From Flavivirga jejuensis (GTDB taxonomy: Bacteria > Bacteroidota > Bacteroidia > Flavobacteriales > Flavobacteriaceae), in NCBI RefSeq assembly GCF_030540765.1, contig NZ_JAUOEL010000006.1, positions 348,548 to 412,547 of the forward strand: a stretch of 64,000 nucleotides of DNA. The letters run 5' to 3'. Each line of letters starts with the position of its first letter. Within the stretch, counting starts at the first letter, position 1. The translations under genes and the position numbers were made by a program. The notes below the pieces were generated by a model, which saw only the letters and a program-made list of their open reading frames with translations, was not told the DNA's origin and searched no databases. Below, one piece after another: positions 45,795-55,159 of the stretch.

Positions 45795-47714
45795 ATGAAA
45801 AATAAAAATTACATATTAGTCTGTATCGCTTTAATATTAAGCTTTTCTGTATACTCTCAACAAGGAAAACAAAAAAGAGCAGATACATTATTCAATAAAT
45901 TCTCTTTTGTAAAAGCTGCAAAAGTTTACAGAGAACTTATTAATAATAATTATAATAAGGATTATGCAACACGCCAATTAGCAGATTGCTATGCTTATTT
46001 AAGAGACCCTAGAAATGCTTCGAGATATTATAAAAGTGTCGTGAAGCAAAAAAATGTGCCTATTGATTATTACTATAAGTATGCACAAGCACTTCGTGGT
46101 ATGAAAAAATATGACGATTCTCAAATTTGGTTAAAACGCTTTAAAGATTCTGGAGGCGTAGTAAGTTCAAATGACTTCTCTAAGGATATAAATTTTATTA
46201 CTAGTGTATTTGGTGCTAAAAAACAATATTTTTTAGATAGAGTTCGCTTCAATTCAAAATATAGTGATTTTGGCGCTTTCGAACATGATGGCAAAGTATA
46301 TTTTGCGTCTTCTAGAGATGAAGGTGTTTCTATAAAACGTCTATATGGCTGGAATGAACAACCTTTTTTAGACGTTTACGTAACAGATGTTGGCTCTAAA
46401 AGAAATGTGGATCACACAGGAAAAATAAAAGGAGATATAAATTCTGTTTATCACGATGGCCCGGTAACCATTACAAAAGATGGACGTACCATGTATTTTT
46501 CAAGAAATAATTTTACTGAAGGTGTAGAAGTCAAGGACAAGAAAGGCTTAACAAATATGAAAATTTACAGAGCCACCTTGGTGGATAGTTTATGGACAAA
46601 CATCGAAGATCTATCAATCAATGGAGATGATTTTTCAACACAACATCCTGCATTAAATATAGATGATACTAAATTATACTTTACATCAGATAGACCTGGT
46701 ACCAAAGGAGGTTCAGATATATGGGTCATTAATATAAACCCCGATGGGACTTTAACAGATTTACAAAATCTTGGAAACGTTGTAAATACAGAAAGTGCCG
46801 AAGGATTTCCGTTTATAAACAATGAAGGCGTTTTATTCTTCTCTTCAGATGGACACACAGGCTTAGGCTTATTAGATATTTTTGCAACCATTAAAGGTGA
46901 AGAAGAAGATAGCATAGCAGATGTTATAAATCTAGGAGTACCAGTTAATTCTAATAAAGATGATTTTTCATTCACTATGAACCCAAATGGTATTACTGGT
47001 TATTTTGCGTCAAACAGAAAAGGTGGTCGTGGTAGTGATGATATTTATGCCTTCCACAGAGAACCTGTACTTCATGTTGAAGGTGTTGTAACCGATGCGA
47101 TCAATACAAAACCTATTGCTAATTCTGTAATTGCTCTATATGACGATCAGGATAATAAAATAGCCGATATGATTACTGATGAAAATGGTTATTATCAAAT
47201 AAACATTGATAGAAATAAAGATTATAAAATTGTGGCAAGTCAAGATAAATATATTGATGACTACAGAACATTTACATCTAAAAATATTCAAACCGAACTC
47301 ATCACGATTAATGCTAATTTATTATTAAACCCAGTACCTAATGTTATAAAACTTGCAGAATTAAACACTATTTATTTTGATTTCAACAAGTATAATATTA
47401 GAGAGGATGCAGCTTTAGAATTAGATAAAATTGTTGGTTTAATGCAAAATGATTACCCAGAAATGGTAATACGAATTGAATCTCATACAGATTCAAGAGG
47501 AGACTTAACATATAATGATAAATTATCTATCGATAGAGCAAATGCAACTTATGAATATTTAATCTCTAAAGGAATTGATGCAGCTAGAATCACAGAACAT
47601 CAAGGTTTTGGTGAACGTAGACTAACCAATGGCTGTGAAGATGGGCAAGACTGTGAAGAAGAAGCACATCAATTAAACAGACGTACTCAATTTATAGTTA
47701 TAAAAATGGAATAA
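45795..47714 (+). CDS. OmpA family protein with WD40-like and CNA-type domains (paralogue 1)
   Basis: The 639-residue protein has a signal peptide (1-22), N-terminal TPR-like helices (KAAKVYRELINNNYNKDYATRQLADCYAYL), a PD40/WD40-like beta-propeller (FASSRDEGVS, YFTSDRPGTKGGSDIW), a carboxypeptidase-regulatory-like domain (VEGVVTDAINTKPIANSVI) and a C-terminal OmpA peptidoglycan-binding domain (YFDFNKYNIR...ESHTDSRGD). This layout matches PorE-type T9SS-associated anchors. It starts 13 bases after the SprF-like gene and is followed by a terminator, then its paralogue. Confidence 0.92.
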   Translation: MKNKNYILVCIALILSFSVYSQQGKQKRADTLFNKFSFVKAAKVYRELINNNYNKDYATRQLADCYAYLRDPRNASRYYKSVVKQKNVPIDYYYKYAQALRGMKKYDDSQIWLKRFKDSGGVVSSNDFSKDINFITSVFGAKKQYFLDRVRFNSKYSDFGAFEHDGKVYFASSRDEGVSIKRLYGWNEQPFLDVYVTDVGSKRNVDHTGKIKGDINSVYHDGPVTITKDGRTMYFSRNNFTEGVEVKDKKGLTNMKIYRATLVDSLWTNIEDLSINGDDFSTQHPALNIDDTKLYFTSDRPGTKGGSDIWVININPDGTLTDLQNLGNVVNTESAEGFPFINNEGVLFFSSDGHTGLGLLDIFATIKGEEEDSIADVINLGVPVNSNKDDFSFTMNPNGITGYFASNRKGGRGSDDIYAFHREPVLHVEGVVTDAINTKPIANSVIALYDDQDNKIADMITDENGYYQINIDRNKDYKIVASQDKYIDDYRTFTSKNIQTELITINANLLLNPVPNVIKLAELNTIYFDFNKYNIREDAALELDKIVGLMQNDYPEMVIRIESHTDSRGDLTYNDKLSIDRANATYEYLISKGIDAARITEHQGFGERRLTNGCEDGQDCEEEAHQLNRRTQFIVIKME

Positions 47715-47749
47715 CAACACGGCATTAACCAAACTGTGTATAAGAAATA

Positions 47750-47780
47750 AAAGCTATTACTAAATAGTAATAGCTTTTTA
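47750..47780 (+). terminator. Terminator between the two OmpA paralogues
   Basis: AAAGCTATTAC (47750-47760) pairs with GTAATAGCTTT (47767-47777) around TAAATA, followed by TT and an A/T tail. It would limit read-through from the first OmpA gene to the second, although the second starts only 20 bases later. Confidence 0.65.
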
Positions 47781-47799
47781 ATTAAAACTAATAGACCCC

Positions 47800-49722
47800 A
47801 TGGCATTTAAAAATCACATATTAACTAGTATCATATTGCTGTCAAGTTTTTCGGCACTTGCTCAATATGGTTCTCAAAAAAAAGCAGACAAGCTATTTAA
47901 TAAGTTTTCGTTTGTTAGCGCTTCTCAAGTTTACTATAATCTTATAGAAAAAGACTTTAATGCAGATTATGCAACAAGACAACTAGCAGATAGTTATGCC
48001 TTTATGAGGAACCCAGATAGCGCTGTGGTCTACTATAAAAAAGTAGTAGAACAACCTCATGTTCCTATTGCATACTATTATAATTATGCACAAGCACTAA
48101 GAGGCATAAAAAACTATAAAGAATCTCGTGTTTGGATGAAACGCTATAAAAAAGCTGGTGGCGAAATAAAAGAAGCCACGTTTTTAAAAGATTCAGATTT
48201 TATTAACGCTATTTTCAACGCGAAACAACAATACTTTTTATCTAATGTCAATTTCAATTCAAAGTATAGCGATTTTGGAGCTTACGAACACGATGGTTCC
48301 ATTTACTTTGCATCTTCTAGAAATGTAGGTGTGTCTACAAAACATATTTACGGCTGGAATGAAGAACCTTTTTTAGACATATATGCAACCGATAAGAGTG
48401 CTAATGATAGTATCGTCGATCATAAATCTAAACTTAAAGGAGACATAAATTCTATCTATCATGAAGGGCCAATTACCATAACAAAAGATGGTAAAACAAT
48501 CTATTTTTCTAGAAATAATTATAACAAAGATGTTTTAGGAAAAGACGAAGAAGGTATGACAAATCTTAAAATATATAAAGCTACGCTAATCGAAGGTAAA
48601 TGGACAAATATTGAAGAACTACCTTTTAATAACAAGGCCTTTTCTAATGGACATCCAGCATTAAACAATGATGAGACAAAGTTATATTTTGCTTCTAATA
48701 GGTCTGGTGGTTTTGGTGGAACAGATATTTACTATGTAGACATAAATAGTGATGGTTCTTTTGGAACACCTCAAAACTCAGGAGATGTGGTGAATACAGA
48801 TAAAAATGAAAGATTCCCATTTATTAATAATGAAGGCGTTCTTTTCTTTGCTTCCGATGGACATCCAGGATTAGGTATGTTAGATATTTTTGGAACCGTT
48901 TCTGATAAAAACAATAACATTATAAATATTCTAAACCTTGGCGTTCCTGTAAATTCAAGTAAAGATGACTTTTCATTTTTTATGAATGAAGATGGGGTAT
49001 CTGGATATTTTGCATCCAATAGAGACGGTGGTGTTGGCAGTGATGATATCTACGCATACATCAGAATTCCACAATTAAAAATAGAAGGAACTGTAGCAGA
49101 TGTTACCACAAACGAGTCTGTACCAAACGCTATAGTGACGCTACTAGATACTAACGATAAACAAATTGCACGCTTAGAAACAGATGAAAATGGGTATTAT
49201 GAAATAAATATAGATAGAGATACCGATTATAAAATAAACATTAAAAAAGATAATTATATAGACGATACTAGACATATCACTTCTAAAGGTGTCGAAAATA
49301 AAGTAACAAGCATTACTGAAAACTTTAATCTAAATCGTATTATAAAAAAGGTGGCTCCTATTACAGAATTCTATCCTATTTACTTCGACTTTAATAAATT
49401 TGATATTAGACGTGATGGCACTGTGGAATTAGATAGAATCGTTAATTTAATGATGAATATCTATCCAAGCATGGTCATTAAAATAGAGTCGCATACAGAT
49501 TCTAGAGGCTCATTTGAATACAACAATAAGCTATCTCTAGATAGAGCTAAAGCCACATATAATTACTTAATAGAGAAAGGAGTCGATCCAGCCAGAATCA
49601 CTGAGTATAAAGGCTATGGGGAGCAAAAATTGGCTAATGATTGCGATGATTCTGTTAAATGTACCGAAGAGCAACATGAAACAAACAGACGTACACAATT
49701 TATAGTGGTCAAAATGGAATAA
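47800..49722 (+). CDS. OmpA family protein (paralogue 2)
   Basis: The architecture and length (640 residues) equal the upstream gene: signal peptide, TPR-like start (SFVSASQVYYNLIEKDF), beta-propeller, CNA-like domain (IEGTVADVTTNESVPNAIVTL) and OmpA domain (YFDFNKFDIRRDG...ESHTDSRGS). Many stretches are identical, for example DDFSF and YFASNR. This is a tandem gene duplication; the two may anchor different surface proteins. Confidence 0.92.
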   Translation: MAFKNHILTSIILLSSFSALAQYGSQKKADKLFNKFSFVSASQVYYNLIEKDFNADYATRQLADSYAFMRNPDSAVVYYKKVVEQPHVPIAYYYNYAQALRGIKNYKESRVWMKRYKKAGGEIKEATFLKDSDFINAIFNAKQQYFLSNVNFNSKYSDFGAYEHDGSIYFASSRNVGVSTKHIYGWNEEPFLDIYATDKSANDSIVDHKSKLKGDINSIYHEGPITITKDGKTIYFSRNNYNKDVLGKDEEGMTNLKIYKATLIEGKWTNIEELPFNNKAFSNGHPALNNDETKLYFASNRSGGFGGTDIYYVDINSDGSFGTPQNSGDVVNTDKNERFPFINNEGVLFFASDGHPGLGMLDIFGTVSDKNNNIINILNLGVPVNSSKDDFSFFMNEDGVSGYFASNRDGGVGSDDIYAYIRIPQLKIEGTVADVTTNESVPNAIVTLLDTNDKQIARLETDENGYYEINIDRDTDYKINIKKDNYIDDTRHITSKGVENKVTSITENFNLNRIIKKVAPITEFYPIYFDFNKFDIRRDGTVELDRIVNLMMNIYPSMVIKIESHTDSRGSFEYNNKLSLDRAKATYNYLIEKGVDPARITEYKGYGEQKLANDCDDSVKCTEEQHETNRRTQFIVVKME

Positions 49723-49747
49723 TCTAAACTTAATTCAATAAATAATT

Positions 49748-49785
49748 AAAACCATCAGGAGAGATATCTTTTGATGGTTTTTAGT
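49748..49785 (+). terminator. Terminator after OmpA paralogue 2
   Basis: AAAACCATCA (49748-49757) pairs with TGATGGTTTT (49772-49781) and is followed by TT and an A/T-rich tail, 26 bases after the stop codon. Confidence 0.7.
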
Positions 49786-49840
49786 TTAGCGTGATTAATC
49801 CTAAGAATATGAAGTCTATTCTAAAAATAGTTTTAAAACA

Positions 49841-49870
49841 AAAATCCTCTCGTTTATGAGAGGATTTTTT
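49841..49870. terminator. Second terminator-like hairpin
   Basis: AAAATCCTCTC (49841-49851) pairs with GAGAGGATTTT (49858-49868) around GTTTAT, with a T-run on both strands. It may work in both directions, for the OmpA genes from the left and for the CAP gene from the right. Confidence 0.7.
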
Positions 49871-50014
49871 ACCTAAAGCTAAATTTCAATAACAATGAAG
49901 TTATCAATAAATAACCCATTTAATTCTACGTTGCACAATTAAGTCATGCGTTTTTTGCTAAAAATTAGTACATTAAATTAGGCTATATTTTAATTGCTTT
50001 TTTAAAAAGCAATC

Positions 50015-50512
50015 TTATTTTTTTATAAAGATGTTAGTAAAATACCATCTTCCATTTTCGTTTTTTTCTGCTGAAATATCAAAGTTTGTAAAATCGCCTT
50101 CTATAGTCCCTCTATGTCCATCACTCTTTATCCAAGCCGTTACAACAGTTTCAGCAGTACTATATCCATATGCAACATTTTCAGACACTTTCTCAGCACC
50201 AGCATTAGCTTTTAAATAATCACTACGAGTATAAAAATTATCGTGCGATACTTTGCCATTATTCAACATATAATCAGTATGACTATATGCTACAGATTTC
50301 ACTAAAGACATATCATCTAAAGCAGTCAATTCTAATGACAATCTATAATCATTAATGCGTTTTAGTATCTCTAATTCAATGGTTTTTGTTTCTTGTGTTA
50401 TAAGGCTTAACTCTATAGTATCAGCCTTATCATCTATGCTGTCTGTTGAACAAGAAGTAATTGTCAATACAGCAAACAATACCAATAAAGGCAGTTTTAT
50501 TAATAACTTCAT
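50015..50512 (-). CDS. CAP (SCP-like) domain lipoprotein
   Basis: A lipoprotein signal ends TITSC (Cys about 21). The CAP domain has the four-His/Glu cavity residues: SHTDYMLNNGKVSHDNF, VSENVAYGY and AWIKSDGHRGTI, then YFTNIFIK at the end. CAP proteins are widespread; in bacteria some are peptidases or wall-associated, with no agreed function. The 165-residue length is typical of bacterial members. Confidence 0.87.
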   Translation of the reverse strand: MKLLIKLPLLVLFAVLTITSCSTDSIDDKADTIELSLITQETKTIELEILKRINDYRLSLELTALDDMSLVKSVAYSHTDYMLNNGKVSHDNFYTRSDYLKANAGAEKVSENVAYGYSTAETVVTAWIKSDGHRGTIEGDFTNFDISAEKNENGRWYFTNIFIKK

Positions 50513-50677
50513 AAGTAGGTAATTTAGATTAGGTTCTGTAAAATTAGCAACCTACCTCTGAAGTAAATGTTAATAAAATGTTAAAATCGATTAAAAACTT
50601 GGTTTTTATCGAGTTATTCAGCATTTAATCGACTAAGTGCGATTTTACAAACAAAAACATAGTATTTAAACGATAAT

Positions 50678-51325
50678 TTATGGAGATAATCGATCTATCA
50701 CCCAATTGTAATCTGCATCGAGTTTATATCTAATTCTGTCGTGTAATCTATTAGGACGGCCTTGCCAGAATTCTATTTCTAATGGCTTTACAATATAGCC
50801 TCCCCAATTGGCAGGTCTTGTAATTTCTTTACCTTCAAATTCTTTTTCTAATTTTAAAAGCCTTTTTTCAATAATGTCTCTACTTTCAATAACATCACTC
50901 TGATTTGAAACAATTGCCCCTAATTGACTTCCTCTGGGTCTGGACTCAAAATAACCATCACTTAAATTCTCAGCAATCTTTTCTGCTTGCCCTTTAATAA
51001 TAATTTGACGTTCTGCTCCATGCCAAAAAAAAGATAAACATACATTGGGGTTTTTAGCTATTGCTTTTCCTTTTTCACTGTTATAATTCGTATAAAAAAT
51101 AAACCCTTCATATGTAAAACGTTTAAGTAGCACTACCCTATTTTTCGGAAATCCATCTAACCCAATTGTAGAAACCGTCATAGCATTAGTTTCATCTTGA
51201 GTAAAAAATTCATCTACATCATGAAACCATTTCTGGAATAATTCCATCGGGTTTTTAGGCACGTCTTTTATAAGTAATTCGTGTTTTTCGTAAGATTTTC
51301 TATAATTACTTAAATCCTTTTCCAT
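50678..51325 (-). CDS. pdxH: Pyridoxamine 5'-phosphate oxidase
   Basis: PdxH makes pyridoxal phosphate with FMN. MTVSTIGLDGFPKNRVVLLK, FYTNYNSEKGKAIAKNPNV, SRPRGSQLGAIVSNQS and the C-terminal EFWQGRPNRLHDR...W..RLSP are all family signatures. Length 215 is usual. It diverges from the STAS-like gene at 51413. Confidence 0.96.
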   Translation of the reverse strand: MEKDLSNYRKSYEKHELLIKDVPKNPMELFQKWFHDVDEFFTQDETNAMTVSTIGLDGFPKNRVVLLKRFTYEGFIFYTNYNSEKGKAIAKNPNVCLSFFWHGAERQIIIKGQAEKIAENLSDGYFESRPRGSQLGAIVSNQSDVIESRDIIEKRLLKLEKEFEGKEITRPANWGGYIVKPLEIEFWQGRPNRLHDRIRYKLDADYNWVIDRLSP

Positions 51326-51412
51326 AAGTACAAAATAACAAAAAAAATAACTTTTTTATGTTATAATGTTCTCATAAACTTCTTAATTTAGTACCCCCCA
51401 AATAGAACTAAC

Positions 51413-51826
51413 ATGAGATTTGAAAATTCCGAATATTATAAAAATTTAAAGCATTATAAATTAGAAACAACCTATGGAGACTTTTATTTTTGCGATAATT
51501 TTTTTATTGGAGAAATATTTGAAGGTATACATTTTGAGTGGGATATGGTTGATTATCTTATGAATGAAGTACGTGATTTTTATGGCAAAGATGCTAAACT
51601 AGGCTATGTTTCTAATAGAATAAATTCTTATTCATTAGATCCGCAATCTTGGGAAAAAGTATATAAAAAATATGGCATTATTCAATTTAGTGCCATTATA
51701 GCATACAATAACTTTACACTTATGAATGCAAAACTTGAGAAACAGTTTTCTTCAAAAAAAATCAAACGCTGTACTAGTTTAACTGAAGCTATGGATTGGG
51801 TTTCAAGTATGAAGGAACTCGTTTAA
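51413..51826 (+). CDS. STAS/SpoIIAA-like protein of unknown function
   Basis: The 137-residue protein alternates strands and helices in the SpoIIAA-like order (TYGDFYFCDNFFIGEIFEG, then LGYVSNRINSYSLDPQSWEK, FSAIIAYNN, and RCTSLTEAMDWVSSM). This fold often regulates by protein contact. Its last four bases overlap the end of rnz, which is on the other strand. The assignment is from overall pattern only. Confidence 0.65.
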   Translation: MRFENSEYYKNLKHYKLETTYGDFYFCDNFFIGEIFEGIHFEWDMVDYLMNEVRDFYGKDAKLGYVSNRINSYSLDPQSWEKVYKKYGIIQFSAIIAYNNFTLMNAKLEKQFSSKKIKRCTSLTEAMDWVSSMKELV

Positions 51827-52728
51827 AAATCAAACGTTTTACCGTCTTCACATAATTCTACGTGATCAAAAACTTCTTGAGCTTCATCTTTAAAAGCATT
51901 TAAGTTATCATAACGCGTCGAATAATGCCCTAACAATAAAGTGCCTACGTCTGCTAATTTCGCTATTGTAGCCGCTTCTTTTGCTGTAGAATGCTTTGTT
52001 TTAGGGCCTAAATGCGCATGCTTTTCCAGAAAAGTGGATTCATGGTATAAAACATCTACGTTTTTAATAATGGGTACAATGTCCTCTTTGTACATAGTAT
52101 CACTACAAAACGCATAACTTTTTGGTTTTAATCCCGCTTTGGTAACCGATTCATTTTTTATGGTTTTACCAGCTTCGTTAACAACATCAAAACCTTGTGT
52201 TAGTTTTCGGTAATATGCAACATTTATGTTCGCATCCTCAACGGCTCCAATATTTAACTTACGATCTCCTTCTTTTTCTTTAAATAAAAAGCCATTTGTA
52301 TATACCCTATGGTTTAATGGAATCGTAAACACTTCAACTTTTTCGTCTTCAAAAACCAATTCAGAACTATCTGAAGTTAATTCATGGAAAATAAGATTAT
52401 AATTAGTCCAGGAATCTGCTAATTTTAGTTGCATTATAGTAACTTCTTTAATGCCCTTTGGTCCATAAATATGTAAATCTGCTTCTCTTGTAAGTAATCT
52501 AAAAGTTGATATTAAGCCAATCAAGCCAAAAAAATGATCACCATGTAAATGTGATATAAAAATATGTTTAATACGATTAAACTTAATTTTATGCTTACGA
52601 AGTTGTACCTGTGTCCCTTCTCCACAATCAATTAGAAACATGTGGTTATTAATTTCTAGTACTTGAGATGTTGTATTATTTAGTGTTCTTGGAGTTGCAC
52701 TATAACAACCCAGAATAGTTAATTTCAT
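51823..52728 (-). CDS. rnz: Ribonuclease Z (tRNA 3'-endonuclease)
   Basis: RNase Z removes pre-tRNA 3' trailers. The metallo-beta-lactamase core FISHLHGDHFFGL (HxHxDH) is present, with FCSDTMYKED and the later LLGHYSTRY supplying metal ligands, and YHESTFLEKHAHLGPKTKHST the exosite-side segment. The 301-residue length is that of the short form. Three minus-strand genes (STAS-like 53202, DUF3291, rnz) are tightly packed here. Confidence 0.95.
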   Translation of the reverse strand: MKLTILGCYSATPRTLNNTTSQVLEINNHMFLIDCGEGTQVQLRKHKIKFNRIKHIFISHLHGDHFFGLIGLISTFRLLTREADLHIYGPKGIKEVTIMQLKLADSWTNYNLIFHELTSDSSELVFEDEKVEVFTIPLNHRVYTNGFLFKEKEGDRKLNIGAVEDANINVAYYRKLTQGFDVVNEAGKTIKNESVTKAGLKPKSYAFCSDTMYKEDIVPIIKNVDVLYHESTFLEKHAHLGPKTKHSTAKEAATIAKLADVGTLLLGHYSTRYDNLNAFKDEAQEVFDHVELCEDGKTFDF

Positions 52729-52732
52729 ATTA

Positions 52733-53200
52733 CTAAAGAGGTGTGTAGCTTAGTGAATCTGATACCGTGAATTTAGTTTTAAAACTAAAAGCATATGGCG
52801 TATCACCATGTTTATTTAAATAATCTAATCTATTTTTAGCATCTTGAAACGTTGGTTCATAACCTTTTGGGACATACCAAAATGCCATATGCATCATTTT
52901 CATTTTACTGAACCATTCTTTTTTACGCTTAAAAACCTCAATATGATCTGATTTATATGTATAATTAAATAACGTTTCTAAATTTTCCCAGACAGACATA
53001 TTAATAAGTAACGTATCGTCTTGAAAAACTTGATTGGCTAAATCTTTATCCTCATCTTTTAAACGCCATACAAAACCTTCGCTTCTATCAGCTAAAGCAT
53101 TGATCTTATCTAAATTATTTACAAAATCTTGCATGATGGGGTCGTCCATTGGAGCCAACCTTTTTGCTATGTTTACCTGCGCAAGATGTAATTCGTTCAT
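52733..53200 (-). CDS. DUF3291 domain protein
   Basis: The 155-residue protein has the DUF3291 layout: HLAQVNIAKRLAPMDDPIMQ at the start, VWENLETLFNYTYKSDHIEV and FSKMKMMHMAFWYVPKGYEP. The fold is a dimeric alpha/beta barrel of unknown function. It lies four bases before rnz and one base after the neighbouring small gene. Confidence 0.85.
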   Translation of the reverse strand: MNELHLAQVNIAKRLAPMDDPIMQDFVNNLDKINALADRSEGFVWRLKDEDKDLANQVFQDDTLLINMSVWENLETLFNYTYKSDHIEVFKRKKEWFSKMKMMHMAFWYVPKGYEPTFQDAKNRLDYLNKHGDTPYAFSFKTKFTVSDSLSYTPL

Positions 53201-53201
53201 A

Positions 53202-53534
53202 TTAAAACCCTAAATCGCGTTCTATTTCTTCCATCTCAATAATATCATAGGCCTCTTGAATAGTAGGCACTAATATAATTTCCTCTGGAATATCCTCTAA
53301 ATTGATCTTATCTGAGACAACAACAAAGGATTGCTTAGATGCGCGATGCGTATTCGATATTTCAAGAAATTCAATAATATCTTGTAAATTCAGTTCTTTC
53401 AAAGAGGTTAAAACAACTATAATATTATTGCTCTTAAACTTTGGATATAAAGCCTGTAGTTTTTTAACTAATTCTATAATCGTGGCTTTTTCTTGTGTGA
53501 TTATAGAAGTGTTTCCGTTTTGGTCTAAAATCAT
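53202..53534 (-). CDS. Small STAS-like protein of unknown function
   Basis: The 110-residue protein alternates strands and helices (STIITQEKATIIELVKKL, NNIIVVLTSLKELNLQDIIEFLEIS, SFVVVSDKINLEDIPEEIILV), consistent with a STAS-like fold. I do not recognise a catalytic residue. It sits between pyrB (three bases) and DUF3291 (one base), so it belongs to the pyrB transcript by spacing. Confidence 0.7.
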   Translation of the reverse strand: MILDQNGNTSIITQEKATIIELVKKLQALYPKFKSNNIIVVLTSLKELNLQDIIEFLEISNTHRASKQSFVVVSDKINLEDIPEEIILVPTIQEAYDIIEMEEIERDLGF

Positions 53535-53537
53535 GAT

Positions 53538-54467
53538 CTACTGTTTTATTTTGGATGCTAATAAATAAATAGCTGCCATTCTAATAGCTACTCCGTTTTG
53601 AACTTGGTCTAAAATAATAGATTGTTTTGAATCGGCAACATCGCTGGTAATTTCCACACCTCTGTTAATAGGTCCTGGATGCATGATCGTTATTTCTTTG
53701 TCTAATGAATCTAGCAATTCTTTATTAACACCAAACTGTTGTGTATATTCTCTTGTTGATGGGAAATAATTAATATCCATACGTTCGTTTTGCACACGTA
53801 GCATATTTGCTACGTCACACCAATTCAAGGCTTTGCGCAAGTCTGTTTCAACCTTTACTCCAATACCACCTATATACTTGGGTATTAAGGTTTTTGGTCC
53901 GCAAATCATTACCTCCGCACCTTGAAGTTGTAGTGCAAATATGTTTGAAAGCGCTACACGACTATGAAGAATATCACCTACAATAACAACCTTCTTCCCT
54001 GCGACTTCTCCTAGCTTTTCTCTTATAGAATACGAATCTAAAAGCGCCTGCGTTGGATGCTCATGAGCGCCATCACCAGCATTAATAATACTCGCATCAA
54101 TATGTTTTGATAAAAAGACACCTGCTCCTGGATTAGGGTGTCTCATCACAACCATATCTACTTTCATAGATAATATATTATTAACGGTATCAATTAAAGT
54201 CTCCCCTTTTTTTACAGAAGATTGTGCCGACGAAAAATTTATAACATCAGCAGACAGACGTTTTTCTGCCAATTCGAATGATAATTTTGTTCTTGTTGAA
54301 TTTTCAAAAAAAAGATTTGCAATGGTAATATCTCTAAGCGAAGGCACTTTTTTAATGGGTCTATTAATCACTTCTTTAAAATGATCGGCAGTTTCAAAAA
54401 TAAGTTGGATATCTTGTTTTTTAAGATATTTTATTCCTAATAAGTGATTGACACTTAATTCGCTCAT
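53538..54467 (-). CDS. pyrB: Aspartate carbamoyltransferase catalytic subunit
   Basis: PyrB condenses carbamoyl phosphate with aspartate in pyrimidine synthesis. FFENSTRTKLSFELAEKRL is the carbamoyl-phosphate site (STRT) and HPTQALLD, HPGPINRGVEI are further signatures. The length of 309 matches the catalytic chain. pyrI is not seen. A 7-bp repeat array separates it from pyrR. Confidence 0.95.
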   Translation of the reverse strand: MSELSVNHLLGIKYLKKQDIQLIFETADHFKEVINRPIKKVPSLRDITIANLFFENSTRTKLSFELAEKRLSADVINFSSAQSSVKKGETLIDTVNNILSMKVDMVVMRHPNPGAGVFLSKHIDASIINAGDGAHEHPTQALLDSYSIREKLGEVAGKKVVIVGDILHSRVALSNIFALQLQGAEVMICGPKTLIPKYIGGIGVKVETDLRKALNWCDVANMLRVQNERMDINYFPSTREYTQQFGVNKELLDSLDKEITIMHPGPINRGVEITSDVADSKQSIILDQVQNGVAIRMAAIYLLASKIKQ

Positions 54468-54509
54468 GTTTTTTTAATATTCAGTTACCAGTATTCCTCG
54501 ATCTATCTT

Positions 54510-54578
54510 CTAGCTCCTAGCTCCTAGCTCCTAGCTCCTAGCTCCTAGCTCCTAGCTCCTAGCTCCTAGCTCCTAGCT
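54510..54578. repeat. 7-bp tandem repeat CTAGCTC, 9.9 copies
   Basis: Nine perfect CTAGCTC units (54510-54572) and a partial CTAGCT fill most of the pyrR-pyrB gap, six bases before the pyrR stop. Unit length is the same as the array at 12266, but the sequence differs. Nothing around it codes for protein. Confidence 0.95.
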
Positions 54579-54584
54579 AAATTA

Positions 54585-55124
54585 TTATTTTTCAATTAAA
54601 TAAACGGAATCTTCATTGTCATGCTCTTTCCAGTTTACTTTAACTTTTTCGTTATTTATAACATCTACCTGCCTGCCTCTATAATCTGGCTGTATAGGTA
54701 AATGTCTGCTAAAACGCCTGTCTATTAGCGTTAATAGTTCTATTTCATTTGGTCTGCCAAAAGATTGAATTGCTGTTAAAGCTGCCCTAATACTACGTCC
54801 TGTATATAAAACATCATCAATAAAGACTATGTTTTTATCTTCAACTAAAAAGTTAATCTTAGTGGCATTAGCTTCAAGTGTCTTTTCTCCTCTACGAAAA
54901 TCATCTCTATAAAATGTAATATCCAGCTGTCCCAATTGAATATTTTTAACCTTATAATCTTCCTCTAATATTTTTGCTATTCTATCTGCCAAAAATACGC
55001 CACGTGGCTGTAATCCAATTAAAACGGTATTAGAAAAGTCGGTATGTTTTTCAATAAGTTGACAAGCCAATCGATGAAGAATGATGTTTACCTCTTTTGC
55101 GTTAAGTAAAACTTTTTGACTCAT
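54585..55124 (-). CDS. pyrR: Bifunctional PyrR regulator / uracil phosphoribosyltransferase
   Basis: The type I PRTase signature VFIDDVLYTGRSIRAA (about residues 97-112) is present, as is the start MSQKVLLNAKEVNIILHRL. I begin at 55124, not 55154, since the -7 element at 55152-55159 puts the transcript start at about 55145. PyrR typically binds pyr mRNA and responds to UMP. The pyrR-pyrB order, and a CCAAAC/GTTTGG palindrome near the transcript start (55134-55147), suggest pyrimidine control, but no standard PyrR-binding attenuator was identified. Confidence 0.9.
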   Translation of the reverse strand: MSQKVLLNAKEVNIILHRLACQLIEKHTDFSNTVLIGLQPRGVFLADRIAKILEEDYKVKNIQLGQLDITFYRDDFRRGEKTLEANATKINFLVEDKNIVFIDDVLYTGRSIRAALTAIQSFGRPNEIELLTLIDRRFSRHLPIQPDYRGRQVDVINNEKVKVNWKEHDNEDSVYLIEK

Positions 55125-55151
55125 ATATACTATCCAAACGTGTTTGGAGTA

Positions 55152-55159
55152 CAAAGATA
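55152..55159 (-). promoter_or_regulatory. Candidate -7 element of pyrR-pyrB
   Basis: On the minus strand this reads TATCTTTG, matching TANNTTTG, 28 bases before the chosen pyrR start. A CCAAAC/GTTTGG palindrome (55134-55147) lies just downstream, over the predicted transcription start. Confidence 0.55.

Noticed and set aside
47750..47780. Hairpin between OmpA genes as a riboswitch
   Set aside because: It is a simple short stem with a T tail, typical of a terminator.
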